Origin: CAWATZ01 sp963784995
GTDB lineage: Bacteria; Planctomycetota; Planctomycetia; Gemmatales; Gemmataceae
Length of the DNA stretch: 64,000 nt
Assembly: GCA_963784995.1 (NCBI GenBank)
Contig: CAWATZ010000002.1
Span: 1,364,001-1,428,000, forward strand
Direction: 5' to 3'
Of the stretch, positions 44,401 to 50,785 are shown piece by piece. Below the pieces are notes generated by a model. The model worked only from the letters and a program-made list of their open reading frames with translations, ran no database searches and had not been told where the DNA came from. Within the stretch, counting starts at the first letter, position 1. Each line of letters opens with the position of its first letter. The translations under genes and the position numbers were made by a program.

Positions 44401-44643
44401 TGGGCGGTGGAGCTGGCCATTCCGCTCTCCGCGCTGACCGGCGATGCGGTGACCCCGGGCAAAGCGTGGGCGTTCAACGCGATCCGGGTGGTGCCGGGCG
44501 AGGGAGTGCAAGCCTGGTCGCTGCCGGCCGAGGCGCCGGAGGAGAACCTGCGGACCGAGGGATTGGGGTTGCTGCTGTTCACGCAGGGGCAGCAGCCGAA
44601 CGCGGCGGCGGAGGGGCCGCGGATGATGCCGCGGGTGCAGTGA
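41476..44643 (+). CDS. Exported Ycf48-like propeller protein with CBM9-like C-terminal domain
   Basis: The 1,055-residue protein starts with a signal peptide (CALLVLLLALPARLPA). Residues about 20-330 form a Ycf48/BNR-type propeller (REGWAVGDEGVIWHTIDGG, HQGWACGELGTILVTADGG). The middle (about 335-700) is unrecognised, but HSAVRQAGGVCGEM and a TPR-like segment (WALARETFLLLLDRFPAH) are visible. The C-terminus (about 850-1040) is a CBM9/DOMON-like domain (LTRPHLDGKLDDSCWQAPQP, YVGVRCFHPPN, WAVELAIPLSALTG). The start follows AGGAGG. A 27+27 palindrome (43605-43667) is translated in frame near residue 720. It probably acts at the cell envelope in binding glycans. Confidence 0.8.
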   Translation: MRPRVCALLVLLLALPARLPAAELQHFDDASLNAIQFVDGREGWAVGDEGVIWHTIDGGQIWERQSTGVNASLRSIAFLNLTFGWVVGREELPGGGSTGVLLCTEDGCKWQRVLANTLPGLNVVRFANEKVGYLAGDGSDHHPTGTYSTDDSGADWKAVPGPRCSSWYGAAVTEQGTAVLAGAWNRMATAQPNRVLVKDSDVLGGRSLRGVHFVGNRGVAVGQGGLILVCDRSSGKEEWHPFQMPPEYQANLDLYAVHGVGSHFWAVGRPGSVVLHSKDSGDHWELLPTRQSVPLNSVFFINEHQGWACGELGTILVTADGGKSWRVQKRGGERVAALLLHARSAGVPLETITHLGAQDGYLTAAVRVTAPDSATSSPARTTEGMRFHSAVRQAGGVCGEMLWQFPLSSHVARGSEKDLLKSWSQFLGEDNPQDQLLRQLVLALRIWRPSLVITDCPSEQVTGSTADGLLVEAMRVALEQAGDPKAFPEQVNNLGLSPWRPTKAYALGTDAKTASVSLDLTAVSPVLASSVQEFVGPAFSLLEAYSTPPAQRFFRFLLGADGTAEHKYLMQGIDLAHGGLARRPLQPVAELTPEQQKAIRQRANLRAFSETPSGLAKPEALLAQLGPMVADMDLDQAGRAIHGVALQYARMGQWALARETFLLLLDRFPAHPLAPDAYRWLLKHNSSSEARRRHEMGQFLVIGQQSLAPVVGNALRGVPGPAERHGGRSLQGEQGPATFQPPQFETRQAQQLAILTNKAETRQWYQSCERLEKDLAAFGPLFTRDPAIEFCVLSARRNLGDFDTPRKRYGQLAAALPEGPWKRAAQAELWLLNRTGPPPGPVLQCPAVLTRPHLDGKLDDSCWQAPQPIKLTDAGGKTAEQYPTEVRLACDRENLYVGVRCFHPPNQSKPQRKPRLHDVDLRDQDRVSLVFDLDRDYSTCFHLQVDQRGCLLEDCWGDRTWDPRWYVGMQTESCCWAVELAIPLSALTGDAVTPGKAWAFNAIRVVPGEGVQAWSLPAEAPEENLRTEGLGLLLFTQGQQPNAAAEGPRMMPRVQ
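43605..43667. repeat. Perfect 27+27 palindrome in frame inside the Ycf48-like gene
   Basis: TGTAGGGAACGCCCTCCGTG... (43605-43631) is the exact reverse complement of 43641-43667 around a 9-base loop. It is translated as an inserted VVGNALRGVPGPAERHGGRS segment between the TPR-like and later regions. Confidence 0.85.
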
Positions 44644-44650
44644 AAATGCA

Positions 44651-44729
44651 CCGAGCCGCGCACGAAGCGAAGCGGAGTAAGCGGTTTCGGCAGAACCGCT
44701 TACTCCGCTGCGCTTCGTGCGCGGCTCGG
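44651..44729. repeat. Palindromic repeat, family 'GAGTAAGCGG', copy 1; bidirectional terminator
   Basis: The arms 44651-44686 and 44694-44729 pair with a single mismatch. Two further copies, at 52777-52864 and 59696-59773, share the same arms (CCGAGCCGCG...GCGGAGTAAGCGG) but have different loops. Here it fills the gap between two convergent genes. Confidence 0.85.
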
Positions 44730-44746
44730 ACAAACCGCTTGGCAAA

Positions 44747-45858
44747 CTACTTGCCACCCTCTTCCGCGCTGCGGGAGCTGATGCGCTTCAGATAGGTCTC
44801 GATGGCCTCACGATACTGGGCGGGCAGGGTGCGGGTGACCTCGACCATGGCGTCCGCCCGTTCCTTGTCCTTGTTCTTGCCCCAGTTCTCGACAATCTCC
44901 TTCTGCCGCTTGGGATCGACGACGCCCTTGCCAGGAGGAGCGTTCGGGATCTGGCTGTCGCCGGCGGGGCTGCTGGGCGTGTTGCCATTGGGCGGGCCGC
45001 CGCCCTGGGACGGAGCGCCAGGCGGGCAGGAGCCGCTGTTGCTGCCCGAGCCCTGTTTCTGCTTGTTCTCCAGCTCCTTGATCATCTCGTCGAGCCGGAC
45101 CAGCACTTCCTTCTGATACTGCTGCGTCTTCTTGCCGCCGCGGGTCAGGTCGAGCCGGTCCTTGATCACGCTCATCTTGCGAGCGATCCAGCCCAGGTCG
45201 TTGTCCTGCCAGGTCAGCATGTCGTAGAGCATCAGGGCGGCCACGGCGCGATAGCGCTCGGGAGCGTCGGTGACGTCGTCCAGCAGCCGGCCGACGGACT
45301 CGTCGGCTTCCCTGCGCATCATGAGGGTGTGTTCGGCCACGGCGCGGGTGAAGAAGTAGGCGCCGGATCGATGACCTGCTCGGCCTTGACGGCCTTGAGG
45401 GCCTCCAGGCACTCGTCGAAGACCCGGCGGTTGGCCAGCTCACGAGCATAGGCCAGACCGAGGTTGGCCCGCAGGAACGGATCGACCTTGGTGTCCTTCA
45501 GGATCGAGGGAACGCTGGTGGGAGCGGCGTTCTTCGTGTCGCGAACCTCGGCCAGCAGCTTGGCGGCGCTGGCGTCGCCGAGGACGATGGTTGCGGTCGC
45601 CTTCTCCAGCAGGCTGCGATCCTTGCTGGCCCAGATGGCGTCGAACTTCTGGATGCTGGCGGCATCGGTCTTGCCGGCCTTCTTGAACCACTCCAGGGCC
45701 TGGGCCCGGGCGGCCTCCAGAGTGGGGGACTGAAGCGTACCGAAGGAAACCAGCTCCTTGGCCGGCTTCTTCGGGGCGTCGGCCGCCCTCACGGAGAACC
45801 CGCTCAGCAGCATGGCCGAGATGGCCAGGGCTGACAGGGACAACTTCCGCAGTGTCAT
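44747..45858 (-). CDS. Exported hypothetical protein, frameshifted
   Basis: The start at 45858 gives a signal peptide (LSALAISAMLLSGFSVRA), then a helical region (EAARAQALEWFKKAGKTDAA, FLRANLGLAYARELANRRVF). After a missing base near 45363 (CC where CCC is needed) the frame continues with FFTRAVAEHTLMMRREADES, a Gly/Ser/Pro-rich spacer and the C-terminal LPAQYREAIETYLKRISS. That last motif is common in planctomycete proteins with TPR-like or von Willebrand neighbours. The whole protein would be about 370 residues. I do not recognise a function. Confidence 0.7.
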
Positions 45859-45950
45859 CGCGTTACTCTCCTGTCGTTCAAGGTTTCGTTTCAGTCTGTC
45901 CCCGGCCTGGCGACCGAAGGAAACTCGATCCGGATGCTTTTCTCCCTGCC

Positions 45951-46523
45951 TCACTGTGGGGCTTGAAGGAGCTGGACGATCAATTTGTCAATCTCTTCAT
46001 ACGGTATGGGTTTGTCGTTGTCACTCGTATACTTACCGGCCCTGCGGCCCTGGCGATCAAACACAAACCAGACCGGCGGTCCACCCGTGTCCCATTGATT
46101 CTTCAGGACGGCGGTGGGCTCTTCCAGCAAAAAATTGGGGAAGGCGGCCTTCTTGCTGATCAAGAACTTCTCGGCTTTCTCCTTGGCTACCCCCAGGGTT
46201 GTTCCGGGGATAGCCATGTCCAGGCTCACCGACATACAGACCAAACCCTGCCCCTTGTGCTTTTCGTGCAGCTCAACCAGGTGGGGAAAATGCTTGACAC
46301 AAGGAAGACACCAGGTCGCCCAGACGTCAACCGCCACCACCTTGCCGCGGTGGGCCTTCACCGCCTCGACCAGGCCCGGGTACTTGACCACCTTCAGCTC
46401 CACCCCCGCCTCTTTGGGCGCGGGATCGGGCGCGGCCGAGCCGCTCTCCGTAGAAAGGACGATCAAGCCGGCTAAACCTATCAACACCATCCCGACGCTT
46501 CCGACTCGAAAAACGCGTTTCAT
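45951..46523 (-). CDS. TlpA-type thioredoxin-fold protein
   Basis: The 190-residue protein has a signal or anchor sequence (VGMVLIGLAGLIVLS) and a thioredoxin domain with VVAVDVWATWCLPCVKHFPH (WCxxC active site, about residue 77) and PPVWFVFDRQGR (cis-Pro, about 148). TlpA/ResA-like proteins reduce disulfides outside the cytoplasm. It starts at the Met at 46523. The next upstream gene in the same direction is another thioredoxin-fold protein, but 134 bases separate them. Confidence 0.85.
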   Translation of the reverse strand: MKRVFRVGSVGMVLIGLAGLIVLSTESGSAAPDPAPKEAGVELKVVKYPGLVEAVKAHRGKVVAVDVWATWCLPCVKHFPHLVELHEKHKGQGLVCMSVSLDMAIPGTTLGVAKEKAEKFLISKKAAFPNFLLEEPTAVLKNQWDTGGPPVWFVFDRQGRRAGKYTSDNDKPIPYEEIDKLIVQLLQAPQ

Positions 46524-46657
46524 GGCCCAACAATCTCCTGGAAGAGCGTAACCGCCCGACGACACGCGGCGTCACGGGCCGCATCCTTGCGTCTTCCAAG
46601 CATAAACCCTTCGGCCGGCACAGGTCAAATCCTTTTCGCAAATCACGTGCCGCCCGC

Positions 46658-47263
46658 TTATTCCTTGCTCTGATACTCGATCGGACAACCGGTGGGCCGG
46701 GTTTCGGTTTTGCCGGGTTTTTCGCCTTTGAGGGCGGCCTTGACGGCCAGATCGACGTAGTTGACCGTCGGCTTGTCCGCATCGTCGTCCATGGCGCCCA
46801 TGTAAACGATCTGGCGATCCTTGTTCAGGACAAAGAACTGGGGCGTCCGGACCACGCCCAGGGACCGGCCGATCTTCTGGCTGGGGTCGTGAACGTAGGC
46901 GAAGGAGAACTTCTTCTCCTTGGCCCGCTTCTTCATCTCCGGCAGTTTGTCCTCGTCCAGGTTGCTGACGCTGAGGGCGACGAGGCCGACCTTGCTGTCG
47001 GGCTTGGCGGTGTATTTTTTGGCCAGGTCGATGATGCGGTCTTCGTAAGCGACGGCCCAGGGGCAGTGGTTGCAGGTGACGACCAGGACGACCACGTCCT
47101 TGTCTTTGAGGTCGCTCAGGCTGTGCTTCTTGCCGTCGGTGCCTTCCAGGTCGGCGTATGCGGGGACCTTGTCGCCGACGCTCAGCTTCTTGTTGAACTC
47201 GCCCGCCCGGAGCGGCAGGACCAGAGCAGCAAGCAGCAGGGAGCCGGCCAGGAAACGAACCAT
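46658..47263 (-). CDS. Exported redoxin/AhpC-TSA-like protein
   Basis: The 201-residue protein has a signal peptide (FLAGSLLLAALVLPLRAG) and a peroxiredoxin/thioredoxin-like fold: VVVLVVTCNHCPWAVAYEDR (CxxC, about residue 59), KVGLVALSVSNLD, VRTPQFFVLNKDRQIVYMG and the late Cys in TRPTGCPIEY. Family members of this CNHCP type are widespread in planctomycetes and probably serve redox functions. The ATG at 47263 follows GGAGAAG. Confidence 0.85.
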   Translation of the reverse strand: MVRFLAGSLLLAALVLPLRAGEFNKKLSVGDKVPAYADLEGTDGKKHSLSDLKDKDVVVLVVTCNHCPWAVAYEDRIIDLAKKYTAKPDSKVGLVALSVSNLDEDKLPEMKKRAKEKKFSFAYVHDPSQKIGRSLGVVRTPQFFVLNKDRQIVYMGAMDDDADKPTVNYVDLAVKAALKGEKPGKTETRPTGCPIEYQSKE

Positions 47264-47693
47264 CGATCTTCTCCTTCGCGGGAAAAAAGTTGTGGCGAGC
47301 GGCGGCGAAGCGAAAGGGGCCTGGTGGCCCCCTCCGTCAGGGGGAGAGCCTGGCAGGAGAGCGCGGATACGCCGTTCACGGCACAACGGCAAGGCAGCGA
47401 ACTCTGTTCATCGTAGACTGATCGCAGCGTGAGTCAAGCAAAAACGGCGCTCCGGCGGCAGCAGGGCAGCAGGGTCTGGCAAAAGATCCGGGAGGGGCTG
47501 CTTTGTTATTGAGGCTGAGAAACCAGTGACCGCCCTCGCCTGTTCCCAGGGCGATGCCCTGGGCTATCGTGTTGCGCCCCTTCGGGGCTGGTTGTCTTCC
47601 GCCCCGAAGGGGCGCAACACGATAGCCCAGGGCATCGCCCTGGGTGGCGGGGGCTAACGCCTCCCGGAACTTCCGCCGGGTGTTCGGGCTTGC
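47264..47693. other. Gene-free region with one large palindrome
   Basis: I see no gene between the redoxin start and the polX stop. The only structure is the 43+43 palindrome at 47545-47644, listed separately. Confidence 0.6.
47545..47644. repeat. Perfect 43+43 palindrome, family 'GGGCTATCGTGTTGCGCC'
   Basis: 47545-47587 is the exact reverse complement of 47602-47644 with a 14-base loop. Each arm holds two smaller hairpins (CCAGGGCGATGCCCTGG and CGCCCCTTCGGGGCG-like). The same arm sequence recurs at 63936-64000, and a variant recurs in the tandem repeat 13900-14035. Confidence 0.9.
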
Positions 47694-49457
47694 CTACCTG
47701 CTATGCCTGGCTTTCTTCCGGTCCTTGAGTTCCTTGAGCAATGAGCGAACCTGATCGGTGGACCGGGTATTGAAGACGTCCTCTGCCGTGAGCCAGCCCC
47801 GGCGAGCCACGTCGATCCCGTACCGATAAAGCGCCAGATCGTGCGTATTGTGGGCGTCCGGGTTGATCACCAGCGGTACTCCCAGGGCCCGGGCCCGTTT
47901 GCAGTGGACCCAGTCCAGGTCGAGCCGCTGCGGGTGGGCGTTGATCTCGATCATGGTGCCGGTTTCCGCCGCGGCCTGCAGCACCGCTTCCAGGTCCACC
48001 TGGTAGCCGTCGCGCTTGAGCAGCAGCCGGCCGGTCGCGTGGCCGAGCATGGTAACGGCGGGGTGACGGATGGCGCGGATGATCCGGGCGGTCATCTCTT
48101 CCCGGGTCTGTTTGAAATGACTGTGAACGCTGGCCACCACGTAGTCCAGCGAATCGAGCAGTTCATCGTCGTAGTCCAGGGTGCCGTCCTGGAGGATGTC
48201 GCACTCCACTCCCTTGAACAGCTGGATGCCCTTGAGCCGGTGGTTCAGCGCATCGATTTCCGCCAGCTGCCGGCGGACACGGTCCGGGCTCAGCCCGTTG
48301 GCGATGGTCAGCGACTGGGAGTGATCGGCCAGCCCCAGGTACTTGAGGCCAAGGGCCCGGGCGGCCTCGGCCATTTCCTCCAGGGTGTTGGCGCCGTCGC
48401 TGGCCACCGTGTGGTTGTGAAAGACACCCTGGATGTCGCGGACCTCGACCAGGTGCGGCACCTCGTGGTGCAGAGCGGCATCGACTTCGCCGGTGTCCTC
48501 ACGCATCTCCGGCGGGACGTAGGCCATGCCCAGGGCCTTGTAAACGTCGGCCTCGTCCTTGCACGAGGCGCGATGACCCGGCCCGGCCAGTTCGTACTCG
48601 TTGAGCTTCAGACCCAGGGAAATGGCCCGCTGCCGGAGGACCACGTTGTGTTCCTTGCTGCCGGTGAAGTACATCAAAGCAAAGGGGAAATGCTCATCCC
48701 GCACGATCCGCAAATCGGCGTTCATGACGATCTTGGAGCCGAACGCCTCGCCGCTGACCACCACGCTCGACTTGGTGTCGCCCTGGCCGATGATCTGCAC
48801 GACTCCAGGGAGCTTGACAAAACGCTCCATCAGCGGTTGCGGATTGTCGGAGCTGATCAGGATGTCGATGTCCTTGATGGTCTCCTTGCGGCGGCGCAGG
48901 CTGCCGCACAGTTCCATCCGGATCACGCCCGGGGCCCCACGCATTCCTTCCAGCAGACTCATCGCAATGGGGAGGGCCTGGTCAATGCGCACCCGGTCGC
49001 CCATCACCTTGAGGAACTCGATCCCTTCCAGGATCTTCTGCTGGGTCTTGGCCCCGAAGCCCTTGAGCTTGGCCACGTCACCCGCTTCGCAGGCGGTCCG
49101 GAGCTTGTCCAGGTCATCGACGTGCAGGTGGTCGTAGAGGGCCTTGACCTTCTTGGGACCGAGGCTGGCGATGCGGAGCATCTCCAGCAGCCCTGCCGGG
49201 GTTTTCTTTTTCAGGTCCTCGTAATAGGGCAGCGCGCCGGTGGTCACCAGCGTCGTGATCTTTTCCTTGAGGGTCTCGCCGATGCCGCGGATGTCGCCGA
49301 GCTTGTTCTGGGCGACGACCTCGCCCAGGTCCGACTCCAGCTGCTCGATCGTCCGGGCGGCGTGATGGTAGGCGTTACAGCGGAAACTGTTCTCCCCTTG
49401 CAGCTCCAGCAGGGTGCCAATTTCCGAGAGAATGGCCGCGACCTGGTCCTTGTTCAT
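47694..49457 (-). CDS. polX: DNA polymerase X family protein with PHP domain
   Basis: The 587-residue protein starts with an HhH/PolX 8-kDa region (LLELQGENSFRCNAYHHAAR, DIRGIGETLKEKI). A nucleotidyltransferase follows (ELCGSLRRRKETIKDIDILI with the GS and DxD motifs, about residues 180-200), and a C-terminal PHP phosphoesterase domain (QGVFHNHTVASDG, GLADHSQSL, ASVHSHFKQ, LVINPDAHNT). Bacterial PolX fills gaps and trims 3' ends in base-excision repair. The Met at 49457 gives the standard N-terminus. It ends in TAG. It is divergent from the tRNA locus. Confidence 0.92.
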   Translation of the reverse strand: MNKDQVAAILSEIGTLLELQGENSFRCNAYHHAARTIEQLESDLGEVVAQNKLGDIRGIGETLKEKITTLVTTGALPYYEDLKKKTPAGLLEMLRIASLGPKKVKALYDHLHVDDLDKLRTACEAGDVAKLKGFGAKTQQKILEGIEFLKVMGDRVRIDQALPIAMSLLEGMRGAPGVIRMELCGSLRRRKETIKDIDILISSDNPQPLMERFVKLPGVVQIIGQGDTKSSVVVSGEAFGSKIVMNADLRIVRDEHFPFALMYFTGSKEHNVVLRQRAISLGLKLNEYELAGPGHRASCKDEADVYKALGMAYVPPEMREDTGEVDAALHHEVPHLVEVRDIQGVFHNHTVASDGANTLEEMAEAARALGLKYLGLADHSQSLTIANGLSPDRVRRQLAEIDALNHRLKGIQLFKGVECDILQDGTLDYDDELLDSLDYVVASVHSHFKQTREEMTARIIRAIRHPAVTMLGHATGRLLLKRDGYQVDLEAVLQAAAETGTMIEINAHPQRLDLDWVHCKRARALGVPLVINPDAHNTHDLALYRYGIDVARRGWLTAEDVFNTRSTDQVRSLLKELKDRKKARHSR

Positions 49458-49583
49458 GGTGCATTCACCCAGGAGGAACGGGAAAGGACTCTCAGGACAG
49501 GATAGTCGGAAACGGCAGGAAAGGGCAAGGTGAGCCGGGGGCAATCCTTCGCCCCTCGAGCTGAGCGAAGGCACAATTCCGAG

Positions 49584-49611
49584 TTGCCCTTTTTCCGGCA
49601 CCGCCTACAAT
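49584..49611 (+). promoter_or_regulatory. Candidate promoter of the tRNA-CUA locus
   Basis: TTGCCC (49584-49589), a 16-base spacer and TACAAT (49606-49611) give a good sigma-70-like promoter that would start about 27 bases before the tRNA. A second possible -10 (TATTAT, 49630-49635) has no matching -35. Confidence 0.6.
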
Positions 49612-49644
49612 CTCAACAGGGTGCTTGCGTATTATCTCCGGTCA

Positions 49645-49717
49645 GCCCCCGTAGCTCAACGGCAGAGCGGGGAGCTCTAAACTCCCGTCAGTGCGGGTTC
49701 GAGTCCTGTCGGGGGCA
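49645..49717 (+). tRNA. tRNA with anticodon CUA (amber-reading)
   Basis: All arms fold well. The acceptor stem GCCCCCG/CGGGGGC is perfect; the D stem is GCTC/GAGC with the loop AACGGCA; the anticodon stem GGGAG/CTCCC is perfect. The seven-base loop CTCTAAA places U33 at 49676 and the anticodon CTA at 49677-49679. The T stem has two G-U pairs and the loop TTCGAGT. The discriminator is A, CCA is not encoded, and the variable loop is 6 bases, one longer than usual. CUA pairs with UAG, so this tRNA should read amber codons. The charging enzyme cannot be read from the sequence; A73 and U35 would suit LysRS, but this is a guess. It is not a tRNA-Pyl: that has a three-base variable loop and other oddities. 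Two UAG-bearing genes follow. Confidence 0.88.
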
Positions 49718-49760
49718 GTACCAGAGGGACCAAACCCCTCGTCATGCGTGGAGGCGTCTC

Positions 49761-50219
49761 GTGGCTCACTAGATTTCCCATCTCTACGTGCTGGTCCGCA
49801 AGGACCTGTCCAGTGCCCAGCAGATCGTTCAGGCGTGTCATGCCGTCCTGGAGGCAGCGACCTCCTTCCCTTCTCGGTTTTCCGTTCACCCCCATCTCGT
49901 CGTCTGCTCCGTTCCCGATGAAACTGCGCTGCGTCAAGCGCTTCGCCTGGCCCGGCAAGCAGGCATTCCCTGCCGGGAGTTCGTCGAACCGGACCTCGCC
50001 AATCAGCTGACCGCCTTTGCCACGGCACCCATCACGGACAAGCTGCGCCGGCATTTTCGCAAGTACCGCTTACTGGATCCCGGCCGGCCGCAGGGGGCCG
50101 CGGCTGGCCAGCGTGACAGATCAAGGCCCCGGTGTGCCTCTTTAAGGGAGGAATCGACCATGCAAACGTTCCAGAGCCGGTGGGGGTATCATCCCTGTGA
50201 CTTCCAGACCTTCACCTAG
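49761..50219 (+). CDS. PTH2/PTRHD1-like peptidyl-tRNA hydrolase with in-frame UAG at codon 4
   Basis: From about 49782 the product matches PTH2-family peptidyl-tRNA hydrolases, most closely the PTRHD1 type: LYVLVRKDLSSAQQIVQACH, then VCSVPDETALRQALRLARQ and the final LRRHFRKYRLL (to 50075). The family frees tRNAs from stalled peptides. GGAGG (49750-49754) stands 6 bases before a GTG at 49761, reading V-A-H-UAG-I-S-H-L-Y. The UAG (49770-49772) is the only stop in that frame. Starting instead at the GTG at 49788 would need no readthrough, but it has no ribosome binding site and would cut into the first strand. After the family end the frame stays open, without its own stop, through about 28 residues into the next gene up to the UAG at 50217. 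Readthrough by the tRNA encoded 44 bases upstream is the natural reading. A pseudogene is the alternative. Confidence 0.75.
49770..49772 (+). other. In-frame UAG, codon 4 of the PTH2-like gene
   Basis: GTG GCT CAC TAG ATT: the fourth codon after the start with the good ribosome binding site is TAG. The reading frame on both sides is that of the hydrolase. Confidence 0.65.
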
Positions 50220-50543
50220 CTGCGGCGGCTGCACCGGGCCTACTGGGAGGGCCTCAAGAAGATCGCCGCCTGGGAGCGGTGGCGGAACAAGCTGCCGCAC
50301 AACCGGGTGCAGCATCGCTGGGTGCGCGACCAGGCCGGGCAGAAGATCGGCCGGGAGATCGTCGGTCCACTGCCGGAGCCGCAAGTTCCAACGGTGTACC
50401 GGGAGATCTGCCAGGGCCAGCAGATCGTGGCGGAGTATCAAAACGCGCGGCACGGCAGGCCGTGCGAGGAGGTCAAGCCGCTGCAGCTGCCGCGGGAGAA
50501 GATCGAGGATTGGGTCCGGCGCTTGAACGAGGCGGAGAGCTGA
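50160..50543 (+). CDS. Small basic/aromatic protein of unknown function with in-frame UAG at codon 20
   Basis: A strong ribosome binding site (AAGGGAGG at 50143-50150) precedes the ATG at 50160. Codons 1-19 read MQTFQSRWGYHPCDFQTFT, codon 20 is TAG (50217-50219), and the same frame continues LRRLHRAYWEGLKKIAAWER to the TGA at 50541-50543. With readthrough this gives 127 residues of even composition, rich in Trp, Arg and Tyr, and suggestive of an RNA- or ribosome-binding protein. Codon use and G/C at third positions are the same before and after the UAG, which suggests selection on both parts. From the spacing of basic residues (TFT-x-LRRLHR) I expect a Lys- or Gln-like residue at x; AAG or CAG to TAG is a single change. 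I do not recognise a named family. Confidence 0.7.
50217..50219 (+). other. In-frame UAG, codon 20 of the small gene
   Basis: TTC ACC TAG CTG CGG: amber codon within an otherwise continuous frame from 50160 to 50543. The predicted decoder is the CUA tRNA at 49645-49717. Confidence 0.7.
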
Positions 50544-50567
50544 CAACGCCAGGCCGGAAACAGATCC

Positions 50568-50662
50568 GTTAGCCGCGACGCGGAGCGCAGCGCAGCGGAG
50601 CGCGGGGGGACTCCGTGGGTGGGGAGCTGCCGCGCTCCGCTGCGCTCCGCGTCGCGGCTAAC
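50568..50662. repeat. Palindrome after the UAG locus
   Basis: The arm GTTAGCCGCGACGCGGAGCG (from 50568) pairs with 50631-50662 (ending CGCGGCTAAC), with some internal slippage. It begins 25 bases after the TGA at 50543 and may terminate the transcript. Confidence 0.75.
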
Positions 50663-50785
50663 AAGATCGTCCGTTTGCTTGAAAACGATTGCCAGGCTCT
50701 GAATTACGGGCTATCCTGTGGGAACTTGCGCGAATTGGCACATTCGTGCAAGTCGAAGGGGAAACCGATGGGGAGGGAATCAGCC

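Noticed and set aside
49645..49717. Pyrrolysine tRNA
   Set aside because: The variable loop is 6 bases, not 3, the acceptor and D arms are ordinary, and no pyrrolysine synthetase or biosynthesis genes are nearby.
49744..50010. Alternative start ATG at 49744 for the hydrolase
   Set aside because: It is in a different frame from the hydrolase sequence and gives a Ser/Thr/Arg-rich shadow product.
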